Shown piece after piece: positions 1-8,137 of a stretch of 64,000 bases of DNA. The notes under the pieces were generated by a model. It was not told where the DNA came from and did not search any database. It worked only from the letters and a program-made list of their open reading frames with translations. Every line of letters begins with the position of its first letter. Positions within the stretch are counted from its first letter, which is position 1. A program made the translations under genes and the position numbers. Origin of the DNA: Marinobacter profundi (lineage in GTDB: Bacteria; Pseudomonadota; Gammaproteobacteria; Pseudomonadales; Oleiphilaceae); assembly GCF_002744715.1 (NCBI RefSeq), contig NZ_KZ319371.1:124001-188000 (forward strand), read 5' to 3'.

Positions 1-935
1 ATTACGGCAAGCGCTACAACCGCAAGCTGACCCGGGATAACATCCTGGTGACCAGCGGCGCCACCGAAGCCATGTACCTGGCCATCTCGTCCACCTCCGC
101 GCCCGGTCGCCAGTTCATCATTACCGATCCATCGTTCCTGCTATACGCACCGCTGATCCGGATGAATGGTGGTGAGGTCAAGTACATCCCCACCCGGCCG
201 GAGAACAACCACCAGCTGGATCCGGACGAAGTCATCAAGGCTATGGGGGCACGCACCTTTGCGATCATCCTGAACTCCCCGAACAACCCCACCGGGGCGG
301 TCTATCCGCGCAGCACCATTGAAGCAATTGTCGAGGAATGCGCCTACCGGGGTATCCAGATTTACAGCGACGAGGTGTATGACCACCTGATCTTTGATGA
401 CGAGGATTACGCCAGTGTCCTCAGCTGCGCGGTGGATCTGGACAACGTGATGTGTATCAGCAGCTTTTCCAAGACCTACAGCATGGCCGGGCTGCGGGTC
501 GGCTGGGTCATCTCCAGCCAGGCCGCCATCAAGTCCCTGCGCCGCTACCACATGTTCACCACTTCGGTGGCCAATACCCCGGCCCAGTTTGCCGGTGTCG
601 CCGCGCTGACCGGAGACCAGCAGTGTGTGCGGGACATGGTCAACATTTACCGGGAACGGCGGGACAAGATCATGGAGCTGATCGACCGGACCCCTCACCT
701 CACCGGCTACAAGCCCGGCGGTGCCTTCTTCTCGTTTCCCAATCTGCCGCCCCACGTCGACGGCTCTGACCTGGCGCTGCGGATGCTGAAGGAAACCGGC
801 GTGTGCGTGGTACCGGGGGACGCCTTCGGGGAAAATACCAGCAACGCCCTGCGGCTGAGCTTCTCGACCACCTGTGAGAAACTCGAGGAAGCATTTGACC
901 GGATCATCCCCTGGATGGCCAAGCAGCAATTCTGA
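1..935 (+). CDS. PLP-dependent class I/II aminotransferase, 5' end missing
   Basis: The reading frame is open from base 3 and ends at TGA 933-935, so the gene starts upstream of the window. About 310 residues are visible, against roughly 390 for the family, so the N-terminal arm and part of the large domain are missing. Fold-type I aminotransferase landmarks are clear: the NSPNNPTG substrate/cofactor loop, SDEVYDHL with the PLP-ring aspartate region, and SSFSKTYSMAGLRVGW, whose lysine (codon 471-473) should form the Schiff base. A late GGAFFSFP and LRLSFS segment fits the C-terminal domain. It would catalyse transamination of an amino acid or keto acid in the cytoplasm. The substrate cannot be read from the sequence (aspartate, aromatic or branched-chain are all possible), so no symbol is given. 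The CPXCG gene follows 9 bases later and is probably co-transcribed. Confidence 0.92.
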   Translation, partial: YGKRYNRKLTRDNILVTSGATEAMYLAISSTSAPGRQFIITDPSFLLYAPLIRMNGGEVKYIPTRPENNHQLDPDEVIKAMGARTFAIILNSPNNPTGAVYPRSTIEAIVEECAYRGIQIYSDEVYDHLIFDDEDYASVLSCAVDLDNVMCISSFSKTYSMAGLRVGWVISSQAAIKSLRRYHMFTTSVANTPAQFAGVAALTGDQQCVRDMVNIYRERRDKIMELIDRTPHLTGYKPGGAFFSFPNLPPHVDGSDLALRMLKETGVCVVPGDAFGENTSNALRLSFSTTCEKLEEAFDRIIPWMAKQQF

Positions 936-944
936 GGTGACACC

Positions 945-1136
945 ATGCCAGCCCTGGAGTCCGCCACTATTCAATGTCCTTACTGCTGGGAGACGCAGGA
1001 ACTGAGCATCGACCCCAGCGCCGAGGACCAGGAGTATGTGGAGGACTGCCAGGTCTGTTGCCAGCCGATGCTGGTCCATGTGGTCTTTGATGACGACCGT
1101 AACCTGACGGTCACCGCCGTTGCCGAAAATGGCTGA
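945..1136 (+). CDS. CPXCG-motif cysteine-rich small protein
   Basis: A 63-residue acidic protein with two cysteine pairs, CPYC near residue 11 and CQVCC near residue 39, an arrangement expected to bind one zinc ion. Size and motif spacing match the CPXCG cysteine-rich family (Cys_rich_CPXG), which is widespread in gammaproteobacteria and has no assigned function. A good ribosome site (GAGGTGA) lies just before the ATG and partly overlaps the end of the aminotransferase gene. The two genes are therefore likely one transcript. There is no signal peptide or membrane segment, so it is cytoplasmic. The family call is firm; the role is unknown. Confidence 0.85.
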   Translation: MPALESATIQCPYCWETQELSIDPSAEDQEYVEDCQVCCQPMLVHVVFDDDRNLTVTAVAENG

Positions 1137-1248
1137 CGGGAACCCGCCCGCCCGAAACGCACCGAATCTGACCCCGACGTAATCAAATCCCGCTTGCCGG
1201 ATGGCGGGCGGTATCGCAGGATACCCGGACTTACATGGAGAAACTTAC

Positions 1249-1800
1249 ATGAACCGATTGATTGTCCTCGCCTTCCTGCTGATAACCCTGAGTGGCTGCG
1301 CCAGCATGTCCCCCTATTCCATCAGTGAAGGCACCCTGGAGAACCACCTGAGGGATTCCATTGCCGACTTCGACCGCCAGCAACTGCAGGCCGGCTCGCC
1401 CCTCAGCCTCAGCCTGTCGGACGCCGACATCACCCTCGGGCCCGATGGTCGTGACGTGGCGGTCATCGACGTGACCGGACAGGTTGCCGTCAACGCCCTG
1501 ATGACCAGACTTCCGGTGGACGTCAAACTGAAGGTGGAAGGCGCGCCGGTGTATGACAGCAAAGAAAAAGCCGTCTACATCCGCCGCCTGCAACTGCTCG
1601 ACAGCAGTGTGGAGTCCCCCTTCTTCAAGGGTGACCTCAAGCCGGTTACCGACACCGTGATGCGGGCCGTTGCCCAGCTGCTGGAAACCGTGCCGGTGTA
1701 CCGCCTGGATGAAAGCGACTACCGCCAGCGCATGTTCGGCATGGTGCCGATGGATATCCGCGTGGCCCCGGGTCGGCTTGAGTTCATCATGGCGGAGTAA
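1249..1800 (+). CDS. DUF1439 (YceB-like) outer-membrane lipoprotein
   Basis: A 183-residue precursor. ATG at 1249 is chosen over the in-frame ATG at 1201 because it has a GGAG ribosome site 8-9 bases upstream and places a lipoprotein signal at the very N-terminus: a basic start, a hydrophobic stretch, then LSGC. Cleavage before Cys would give a lipidated protein; Ala and Ser follow the Cys, so it should go on to the outer membrane under the +2 rule. The mature part (ISEGTLENHLRD, then repeated beta-rich LSLSDADITLG and VDVKLKVEG segments) resembles DUF1439 proteins such as E. coli YceB. These have a lipid-binding-like tubular fold and no proven function. The gene stands alone and is closed by a strong terminator. 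Confidence 0.82.
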   Translation: MNRLIVLAFLLITLSGCASMSPYSISEGTLENHLRDSIADFDRQQLQAGSPLSLSLSDADITLGPDGRDVAVIDVTGQVAVNALMTRLPVDVKLKVEGAPVYDSKEKAVYIRRLQLLDSSVESPFFKGDLKPVTDTVMRAVAQLLETVPVYRLDESDYRQRMFGMVPMDIRVAPGRLEFIMAE

Positions 1801-1812
1801 CCAGCATCCCGC

Positions 1813-1840
1813 AAAAAAGGCTCCCGCGGGAGCCTTTTTT
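1813..1840 (+). terminator. Rho-independent terminator after the lipoprotein gene
   Basis: A perfect hairpin, GGCTCCC-GCG-GGGAGCC in form, is flanked by six A on the left and six T on the right, starting 12 bases after the stop. The flanking A and T runs make it potentially active in both directions. Confidence 0.9.
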
Positions 1841-1871
1841 CTGACCGGCAGCGCCGGCAAAAAGCGGGCAC

Positions 1872-1903
1872 AAAAAAAGGAGCAGAACACCGTTCTGCCC
1901 CCT
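1872..1903 (-). terminator. Rho-independent terminator after the response regulator
   Basis: Read on the minus strand there is a GGGGCAGAAC / GTTCTGCTCC stem with a GGT loop followed by seven T. It sits about 30 bases past the stop of the minus-strand response regulator, back to back with the lipoprotein terminator. Confidence 0.85.
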
Positions 1904-1929
1904 TCCTGGATTCACTCTTGCCGTGCCGG

Positions 1930-2595
1930 TCAGCTGCCAGATAGCGACGTATCCGAAGGATCGATCTCCATCTGCTGGATTGCGATCACCGCCTGGGTAC
2001 GGTTACGCACTCCCAGTTTGCGGAACACTGCGGTAATGTGGGCCTTGATGGTGGCTTCTGAAACATCCAGGTCGTAGGCGATCTGCTTGTTCAGTAACCC
2101 CTCGGCCAGCATACCCAGCACCCGGAACTGTTGCGGCGTCAGCGACGCCAGTTTCTCGGAAAAGTCCGTGGTATCCGAATGCATCCGTTCAATCTTGTCC
2201 GCCACACCTTCCGGCAACCAGACGTCCCCTTCCAGGACCGCCTGAATGGCCTCGGTAATGGTCGGCAGCGGGGCCGACTTCGGAATGAAGCCGGACGCCC
2301 CGTAGTCGATGGAACGGCGCATCACCTGCAATTCCTCTGATCCTGACACCACCACCACCGGCAATCCCGGGTACTGCCCGCGCATGAACACGAGCCCCGA
2401 GAAGCCGTGGGCACCCGGCATATTCAGATCCAGCAGCACCAGATCCGCATCCGGATGGGATTCCACCGCCGCCTGCAGCGTCTTGATGCTTTCCACCTCC
2501 ACGGTTTCGGCATCCGGTACTGCCTGACTGACCGCCTGCTTCAGGGCTGCCCGAAACAGCGGGTGATCATCGGCGACGATAATTGTTTGTGCCAT
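1930..2595 (-). CDS. NarL/LuxR-family response regulator linked to acs
   Basis: A 221-residue two-domain regulator. The receiver domain spans about residues 3-120: the acidic pair is in VADDHP, the phospho-acceptor is Asp56 in LLDLNMPG, the switch Ser is in VVSGS, and the conserved Lys is in IPKSAP. A LuxR-type helix-turn-helix follows at about 150-210 (LTPQQFRVLGMLAEG, then LDVSEATIKAHITAV). Its sensor is not encoded nearby. The acs gene lies 41 bases upstream on the same strand. In Pseudomonas and Vibrio, close relatives (ErbR/AgmR and CrbR) activate acs in response to acetate through an orphan hybrid kinase (MxtR/CrbS). The same role is inferred here from sequence type and position, so no symbol is assigned. 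Confidence 0.9.
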   Translation of the reverse strand: MAQTIIVADDHPLFRAALKQAVSQAVPDAETVEVESIKTLQAAVESHPDADLVLLDLNMPGAHGFSGLVFMRGQYPGLPVVVVSGSEELQVMRRSIDYGASGFIPKSAPLPTITEAIQAVLEGDVWLPEGVADKIERMHSDTTDFSEKLASLTPQQFRVLGMLAEGLLNKQIAYDLDVSEATIKAHITAVFRKLGVRNRTQAVIAIQQMEIDPSDTSLSGS

Positions 2596-2636
2596 TCAAC
2601 AGATTCCTCTACAGGTTCGCGGCCTGTAATCAGACC

Positions 2637-4583
2637 TTATTTGAACGCACGATGACTGATCAGTTCATCCACAACACCCGGATCGGCAAGTGTTGAGGTA
2701 TCGCCCAGCTGGTCGTGCTCGTTAGCAGCGATTTTACGCAAAATCCGGCGCATAATCTTGCCTGAACGTGTTTTTGGCAAACCGGGTGCCCACTGGATCA
2801 CATCCGGAGACGCAATCGGACCAATCTCCTTGCGTACCCACTGGACCAGTTCCTTCTTCAGCTCGTCGGTCGGCTCCTCGCCCTGGACCAGGGTGACATA
2901 GACATAGATGCCCTGTCCCTTGATCTCGTGGGGATAGCCTACCACAGCTGCCTCGGCAACCTTCTCATGGGCCACCAGGGCACTTTCCACCTCGGCGGTA
3001 CCCAGGCGGTGACCGGACACGTTCAGCACGTCGTCGACGCGGCCGGTGATCCAGTAATAGCCGTCTTCATCACGGCGGGCACCGTCACCGGTGAAATACA
3101 TGCCCTTGTAGGTGCTGAAGTAAGTCTGGATAAAGCGCTCGTGGTCACCGTAAATGGTGCGCATCTGGCCCGGCCAGCTATCGAGGATGACCAGGTTACC
3201 TTCGGTCTTGCCTTCCAGCAGATTGCCCTCGTTATCCACCAGCGCCGGCTGCACGCCGAAGAACGGCAGGGTCGCCGAGCCCGGCTTCAGGTCCACCGCA
3301 CCAGGCAACGGGGAAATCAGGATGCCACCGGTCTCGGTCTGCCACCAGGTGTCTACAATCGGGCACTTGCCGTTACCGATGACCCGATGGTACCACTCCC
3401 AGGCTTCCGGGTTGATAGGCTCACCCACCGAGCCCAGCAGCTTCAGGCTGTCCCGGGTGGTACCGTTCATGCACGACTCGCCTTCGGCCATCAGGGCGCG
3501 GATTGCGGTCGGTGCGGTATAGAGAATGTTGACCTTGTGCTTGTCGACCACCTGGCCCATGCGGGAACTGTCCGGGTAGTTAGGCACCCCTTCGAACAGC
3601 AGGGTAACCGCACCGTTGGCCAGCGGACCGTACAGGATGTAGCTGTGGCCTGTCACCCAGCCAAAGTCCGCAGTACACCAGTAGATATCACCGTCATGAT
3701 AGTCGAACACGTACTGGTGCGTCATCGACGCATACACCAGGTAACCACCGGTGGTGTGCAGTACACCCTTCGGCGCGCCGGTTGAACCGGACGTGTACAG
3801 CATGAACAGCGGGTCTTCCGCGTTCATCGGCTCCGGCGCACAGTCGGCAGAGGCGCCCTGCATGAGCTCTTCAAAGCGCACGTCGCGGCCTTCGTTCCAG
3901 GGCACATCGCCACCGGTCCGAGTCACTACCACGACCTTGTCCACATTGGCGGCATCTTCATGCTTGAGCGCCGCATCCACGTTCTTCTTCAGCGGGATCT
4001 TGCGCCCGCCACGCAGACCTTCGTCGGCGGTAATCACAAAGCGCGACTTGCCGTTAACGATACGGGCCGCCAGCGCTTCCGGAGAGAAGCCGCCGAACAC
4101 TACCGAGTGGATGGCACCGATGCGGGCACAGGCCAGCATCGCAACGGCAGTTTCCACGATCATCGGCATGTAAATGGTGACCACGTCACCCTTCTTGACC
4201 CCCAGGCCCTTGAGCACATTGGCAAACTTGCTGGTCTGCTCATGCAGCTCGCGATAGCTGACGTGGCGGGAGTCGGCGGGATCGTCGCCTTCGAAAATGA
4301 TGGCAGTCTGGTCACCACGGGTCTCGAGGTGGCGATCCAGACAGTTGGCAGAGGCGTTCAGTTGTCCGTCTTCGAACCACTTGATGGACAGGTTGTTGTA
4401 ATCGTAGGTGGTGTTCTTGACCTTGGTATACGGCTTGATCCAGTCAAGACGCTTACCGTGTTCACCCCAGAAGGTGTCCGGGTCATTGATCGACTGCTGG
4501 TACATTTTGTCGTACTGCTCCCGGTTGATCAGCGCGTCTTTCGCAAAGTCTGCGCTTACCGGATATACCTGTTTGTCAGTCAT
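2637..4583 (-). CDS. acs: Acetyl-CoA synthetase
   Basis: A full-length 648-residue AMP-forming ligase that activates acetate with ATP and CoA via acetyl-adenylate. Visible signatures are the N-terminal ACAS domain (residues about 20-80), the P-loop-like [15 protein letters not shown], the adenylate-binding [10 protein letters not shown], the hinge region [13 protein letters not shown], and near the C-terminus [10 protein letters not shown]. The Lys in the last motif counts to position 609, the residue that Pat acetylates and CobB deacetylates in Salmonella. ATG is preceded by a very strong GGGGGGAG site. The LuxR-type regulator follows directly. Two dyad-symmetric sequences lie in the 260-base upstream region and are candidates for regulator binding. 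Confidence 0.98.
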   Translation of the reverse strand: MTDKQVYPVSADFAKDALINREQYDKMYQQSINDPDTFWGEHGKRLDWIKPYTKVKNTTYDYNNLSIKWFEDGQLNASANCLDRHLETRGDQTAIIFEGDDPADSRHVSYRELHEQTSKFANVLKGLGVKKGDVVTIYMPMIVETAVAMLACARIGAIHSVVFGGFSPEALAARIVNGKSRFVITADEGLRGGRKIPLKKNVDAALKHEDAANVDKVVVVTRTGGDVPWNEGRDVRFEELMQGASADCAPEPMNAEDPLFMLYTSGSTGAPKGVLHTTGGYLVYASMTHQYVFDYHDGDIYWCTADFGWVTGHSYILYGPLANGAVTLLFEGVPNYPDSSRMGQVVDKHKVNILYTAPTAIRALMAEGESCMNGTTRDSLKLLGSVGEPINPEAWEWYHRVIGNGKCPIVDTWWQTETGGILISPLPGAVDLKPGSATLPFFGVQPALVDNEGNLLEGKTEGNLVILDSWPGQMRTIYGDHERFIQTYFSTYKGMYFTGDGARRDEDGYYWITGRVDDVLNVSGHRLGTAEVESALVAHEKVAEAAVVGYPHEIKGQGIYVYVTLVQGEEPTDELKKELVQWVRKEIGPIASPDVIQWAPGLPKTRSGKIMRRILRKIAANEHDQLGDTSTLADPGVVDELISHRAFK

Positions 4584-4646
4584 TGTTGTGCTCCCCCCTT
4601 GGTCAGAGTCTGTTAATCGTTGTCGGTTTTATAAAACAGAGCTTTT

Positions 4647-4735
4647 ATAGCCATACAGGCTATTAAGACGGATTCCCTATAGTTCAACATGCGTGCCACT
4701 GATCGATGAATTAGACCAACGTCCTACTGCAGTAG
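4647..4735 (-). promoter_or_regulatory. Dyad sequences upstream of acs
   Basis: In the leader between acs and the acyl-CoA reductase there are two inverted repeats. One is ATAGCC-N5-GGCTAT at 4647-4663. The other is the perfect 12-base palindrome CTACTGCAGTAG at 4724-4735. TATAAA-like boxes lie next to the first. These are plausible sites for the neighbouring LuxR-type response regulator, but no consensus is known to me, so the assignment is inference. Confidence 0.35.
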
Positions 4736-4802
4736 AACTTCCGTGCTGTTCTGCACCAGGAAGATAAATTTTCACTGCAGATCGCGACTTTTAGATGCAG
4801 GA

Positions 4803-4826
4803 GCGGGCCGGTTGTTACCGGCCCGC
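4803..4826 (-). terminator. Stem-loop after the acyl-CoA reductase gene
   Basis: A perfect stem of GCGGGCCGGT type with a short loop begins about 18 bases after the stop codon of the minus-strand reductase. The following sequence is not T-rich, so it may be a weak or Rho-assisted terminator. Confidence 0.5.
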
Positions 4827-4844
4827 AGGGAGGAAAAAGCTGCT

Positions 4845-6380
4845 TCAGGCGGCTTTTTTGAGCTTGCGGCTACGCAGACTGTACAACTTGCGCTCCTTGA
4901 GGGCGTATTTGTTCAGGCCAGCGAGGTGTATCTTGCGCAGGTAGGTAGCCCAGTCAATTTTCCGGGCATCCACCGGGAACAAGTCCTGGTCAACGCTGCC
5001 CATCCGCTCTGCCAGTGCCAGCAGCTGATCATTGCGGAACACGTAATCCGGCGCTGTGTAGAAACCAAAAATGGTTGCCAGTGAACGGGTGGTATCGATG
5101 TTCTTCAACCATTTCAGTTCCCGGGTATGCCCCACCAGTTTCAGGGCGCGCCCCGCCAGCGACAGCGGCAACCGTGCACCTCCGATGACCGCGTCGAACA
5201 GCTTCCGGTTCACCGCCATAAACGGCTTGGTAGGCTGACGATAGAACAGGTGGTCATAGGCGGCGTAGTTGCTGCGGGCCTCCTCCATCAGGTGATCAAT
5301 AAACTCACCGAGGGTCACCGGATTGGAAGACCCGCTGCAGCACTGGTAGATCCGGCGCTTGCCCGGCTCCGCCAGGGCCTCGGCAAGGGAAAGGATAATA
5401 CCGTTGGCAACCAGGTCCACCGGGATCACGTCAATCACGCCACTGCGCTTGCCGGGGAACAGCGTCACTTTCTCACGGGCATAGGCCAGGATGATTGCAT
5501 CGGCAACCTTGACCCCCTCGATCCAGCCCGCAGCCGGCTCCGCCAGCGCACTCTCGATGATGGAGGGCCGCAAAATGGTCAGCGAGCGGCCATTGAGCGC
5601 CTTCATCAACAGCTGTTCACCCAGCCATTTGGTGAAGGTGTAGGTATCGCTCCAGCCATAGCGGTTGGCCTCCCGGATACCCAGGTCCACCAGCTTTTTC
5701 TCCAGCTCCTTGCCCGAGTAGCGGGCCCGCACGTCAGCGATCTTGTCCGTCAGCAGGCGCACCAGCTCATCGATCTCGTAATAACCCTGGTCGCTCTGCG
5801 GAATCGCCTCCCCGGCCGGATTGATCACGGTCTCGGCAACGGGCCCTGAGTTCTTGCCGTTGACGTAGCAGGTGGACACCTGGAGGACCGCCATGCGGGG
5901 GTTGAGCGCGGCCAGGCTGGCAATATTGTTCAGACACAGGGTGTTGATGGCCAGAGCCTTGTCGAGCTCCTCACGGAAGTTCACGCTCGCCGCCGAATTG
6001 ATCACCGCATCGACCCGGCCGGCAAGCTGGCGGAAGGCCTCCGCAGACAGCCCGAACTGCGGCTCGGTCACCTCCCCGGTAATGCAATGGACCCGCTCTT
6101 CAAGAAAGTTCTCAAAGCCGTCGCCGTCGTCCAGGCGCAGACGCTCGAAGACCGAGGAACAGGCTATTTCGCTGTTGAAGCGGTCCCGGGCATCCGGGTG
6201 GCGCTTGTTGCCACGGATCAGCAGATGAATACCGCCGATATCGGGCACCGCGCGGATCAGTTTTTCAAGAACAACCTTGCCCAGGAAGCCGCTGGTTCCG
6301 GTTATCAGTACATGTTTACCGCGCAGTTGACCAAGTACCCGGGAGCGGGACAGATCAGCTACAGTGAGTCGTTCAGGCAT
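4845..6380 (-). CDS. Alcohol-forming fatty acyl-CoA reductase (Marinobacter type)
   Basis: A 511-residue NAD(P)H-dependent reductase of the male-sterility/FAR family (NAD_binding_4), expected to reduce fatty acyl-CoA to fatty alcohol for wax-ester synthesis. The Rossmann motif VLITGTSGFLGK is near residue 20. The catalytic YxxxK is in SDTYTFTKWLGEQ. A FAR_C-like tail contains TTRSLATIFGF and IDWATYLRKIHLAGLN. From memory it aligns along its whole length with Maqu_2507 of Marinobacter (512 residues), a characterised acyl-CoA/aldehyde reductase. The ATG at 6380 is chosen over an upstream in-frame ATG at 6410 because AAGGAG lies 8 bases before it. The last residues are strongly basic (RSRKLKK). 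It is a single gene with its own promoter-like region. Confidence 0.93.
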   Translation of the reverse strand: MPERLTVADLSRSRVLGQLRGKHVLITGTSGFLGKVVLEKLIRAVPDIGGIHLLIRGNKRHPDARDRFNSEIACSSVFERLRLDDGDGFENFLEERVHCITGEVTEPQFGLSAEAFRQLAGRVDAVINSAASVNFREELDKALAINTLCLNNIASLAALNPRMAVLQVSTCYVNGKNSGPVAETVINPAGEAIPQSDQGYYEIDELVRLLTDKIADVRARYSGKELEKKLVDLGIREANRYGWSDTYTFTKWLGEQLLMKALNGRSLTILRPSIIESALAEPAAGWIEGVKVADAIILAYAREKVTLFPGKRSGVIDVIPVDLVANGIILSLAEALAEPGKRRIYQCCSGSSNPVTLGEFIDHLMEEARSNYAAYDHLFYRQPTKPFMAVNRKLFDAVIGGARLPLSLAGRALKLVGHTRELKWLKNIDTTRSLATIFGFYTAPDYVFRNDQLLALAERMGSVDQDLFPVDARKIDWATYLRKIHLAGLNKYALKERKLYSLRSRKLKKAA

Positions 6381-6464
6381 GTCGGAACTCCTTCTCGTTG
6401 ACGCATGCAAATGGTTACACCGGCAAGGCTTGCATTAACCGGGCCATCTGTACTCTGGGGAAGA

Positions 6465-6491
6465 TCAATATTTGCACAGTGTGCATGACAA
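6465..6491 (-). promoter_or_regulatory. Candidate promoter with embedded palindrome, reductase gene
   Basis: On the minus strand TTGTCA (6486-6491) and TATTGA (6465-6470) are 15 bases apart. The spacer holds the palindrome TGCACA-G-TGTGCA on the plus strand (6473-6485). A dyad between -35 and -10 boxes is the classic position for a repressor site. The spacer is shorter than ideal. The -10 box lies about 85 bases before the start codon. Confidence 0.4.
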
Positions 6492-6573
6492 GTCGGTGAC
6501 ATGCAGCAAAATATAACGAAACAAACGGTTACAAAAATGACACCAAATTTACAATTCTGCGGAGCCTGGAAGG

Positions 6574-6592
6574 ACTGACGCCGGCCGTCAGT
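6574..6592 (-). terminator. Small stem-loop after the MinD-like ATPase gene
   Basis: ACTGACG / CGTCAGT with a five-base loop begins immediately downstream of the minus-strand TAA stop (6594-6596). Only a few pyrimidines follow, so its termination strength is doubtful. Confidence 0.4.
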
Positions 6593-6593
6593 T

Positions 6594-7817
6594 TTACCTT
6601 CCCGGGCCAGCCATCAGCACATTCAGCAGCTCATTCAGGGGGCGGTCGGCAGGCTGCTCTCGCAGCGCCCGGACCAGGCTCTGCTGGTCCGCCAGAGGAA
6701 AATGGTCAGACGGCGTTGTGGCAGGCAGCTTCGTTGCAGGTAACTTCGCCATCACGGGGTGAGTCATCTCCGGGATTCGCGGCGCTCTCACGCTCTCCAG
6801 CAGTGCAGACATGCGGCACAACGCCTCATAACGACGCACCGCCGTTAGCCCGGGATCGCCCAGCAACGACTCCAACTGGTCCAGTAGCCGGTTGCATTCC
6901 TCACCAGCGTCCATGGTATCAGGTGTCGTCTCGGGCCTGCCATCCGGAATGGCTGCGCAGGCCCGGGCCGGGACTGGCGTGGTGTCCTGACCGAACCGCA
7001 TCCGCAGGGTTTCTGCCACGGTATGGAACTGGTGGCATGAGGGGTCTGTCGCCGGCATAAGGGCCACCGGTTGCTGGCTGAGCACCGCCTGGGCCAGCGT
7101 CTCGTCCCGCCAGATGGCCCCGAGATAATCGGGCTGCAGGCCGAGGCAGCGCTGGGTTGCCCCGGCAAACCTGCGAAACACTGACTGTGCCTGGCCAGCC
7201 CCCTGCGCCATGTTCACCAGCACGCCCGGAATTCCCTGGTAGCCACGCTGACGCAATGCCTTGAGAAGCCGGAATGCACCGGCAAGGGATCCGGGGTCGG
7301 GGGTCACCACCAGGCAAGCCATGGCAGCAGCACAGATAAGGTCAAGAGCCGGCGGCTGCCGGCCGCCCGGAACATCAATCACAATGTAGTCATAGCTGCC
7401 TTCAAGCCCGGTCAGCACCTGCCACAGGGCCTCACCGTCCAGGGGCTTGTTTACCGGCTGCAGTTCGTCCGCAGGATGGCTGACCAGCAGCTGTAGCCCG
7501 AAGGGACCCTCGGTTACCGCAGCCCCGGCGGCACAGGAACCGTCAAGAACCTGTGCCAGCGAGAACGCCGGCGTTTGTCCGAGCATGGTGCTGACGCTTG
7601 CCTTCCCGTCGCTGCCGTCAAGCAATAATACCCGCTCGCCGCCACTGGCCAGGGCGAGCGCAAGATTCAGCACCATGGAGGTTTTGCCAATGGCCGGACC
7701 TCCGCCCGCTACGGCAAGTACCCGGGGTTGGTGTGAAAACTGCTTGTACGGATCAGTCCCCGCAGGGACGGACCGAACGTCATGGCGACCGGGGTGGCCG
7801 CTCTCTGCATCCGTCAT
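6594..7817 (-). CDS. MinD/ParA-like ATPase with altered P-loop
   Basis: A 407-residue protein. Residues about 30-270 form a SIMIBI-class ATPase of the ParA/MinD type: VLAVAGGGPAIGKTSMVLNLA is the P-loop, VLLLDGSDGKAS the switch I/A' region, and YIVIDVPGG the Walker B. The deviant Walker A normally reads KGGxGKT; here the signature first lysine is replaced and two extra residues appear (GGGPAIGKT), while the second lysine and Thr are kept. There is no C-terminal amphipathic MinD membrane helix. Instead a 130-residue tail follows with a short KLPAT-KLPAT duplication and a helical end. It is divergent from the HDOD kinase gene and not next to parB, min or flagellar genes. It could be a polar or pilus/flagellum positioning ATPase, but no partner is visible. 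The start codon lacks a clear ribosome site. Confidence 0.8.
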   Translation of the reverse strand: MTDAESGHPGRHDVRSVPAGTDPYKQFSHQPRVLAVAGGGPAIGKTSMVLNLALALASGGERVLLLDGSDGKASVSTMLGQTPAFSLAQVLDGSCAAGAAVTEGPFGLQLLVSHPADELQPVNKPLDGEALWQVLTGLEGSYDYIVIDVPGGRQPPALDLICAAAMACLVVTPDPGSLAGAFRLLKALRQRGYQGIPGVLVNMAQGAGQAQSVFRRFAGATQRCLGLQPDYLGAIWRDETLAQAVLSQQPVALMPATDPSCHQFHTVAETLRMRFGQDTTPVPARACAAIPDGRPETTPDTMDAGEECNRLLDQLESLLGDPGLTAVRRYEALCRMSALLESVRAPRIPEMTHPVMAKLPATKLPATTPSDHFPLADQQSLVRALREQPADRPLNELLNVLMAGPGR

Positions 7818-8137
7818 CGCTCATGGTCAACCAGATCCAGGGGCGTCCTGCGACGCCGGGGGCGGGCAACAATTTGCCTGCAACACCGGCTAAGTCTAGC
7901 CACGCACCTTGGGCGGCGCAGGGATGGATAAGCAGATTTTACAATGGTTTCCAATTGGCCCGCCGGGGAGCGGACTTCCCGGGCCGACAACCCGTTTTAC
8001 AAACCGGTTCATAGTTTGGTTAAAAAACCGGCAATAAATATTTAATAATTCGACTTTATTGTCTAAGCTCTCCAGCGAAGAACAATAACGAATGCGTCAT
8101 ATCGCCGGTGCATACTGTTCGCTTTCCCGGCGTTGTA
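7818..8137. promoter_or_regulatory. Divergent AT-rich intergenic region with candidate promoter
   Basis: This region separates the minus-strand ATPase gene from the plus-strand HDOD kinase gene. Its right half is markedly AT-rich compared with the surroundings. A plus-strand promoter-like pair TTGGTT (8016-8021) and TATTTA (8039-8044) with 17-base spacing is visible. I found no convincing open reading frame, RNA or repeat in the rest. Confidence 0.4.

Noticed and set aside
6594-7817. Chromosome-partitioning ParA or flagellar FlhG
   Set aside because: There is no parB, gid, flhF or min gene nearby, the P-loop is altered and the tail is atypical, so a specific name would be unsafe.
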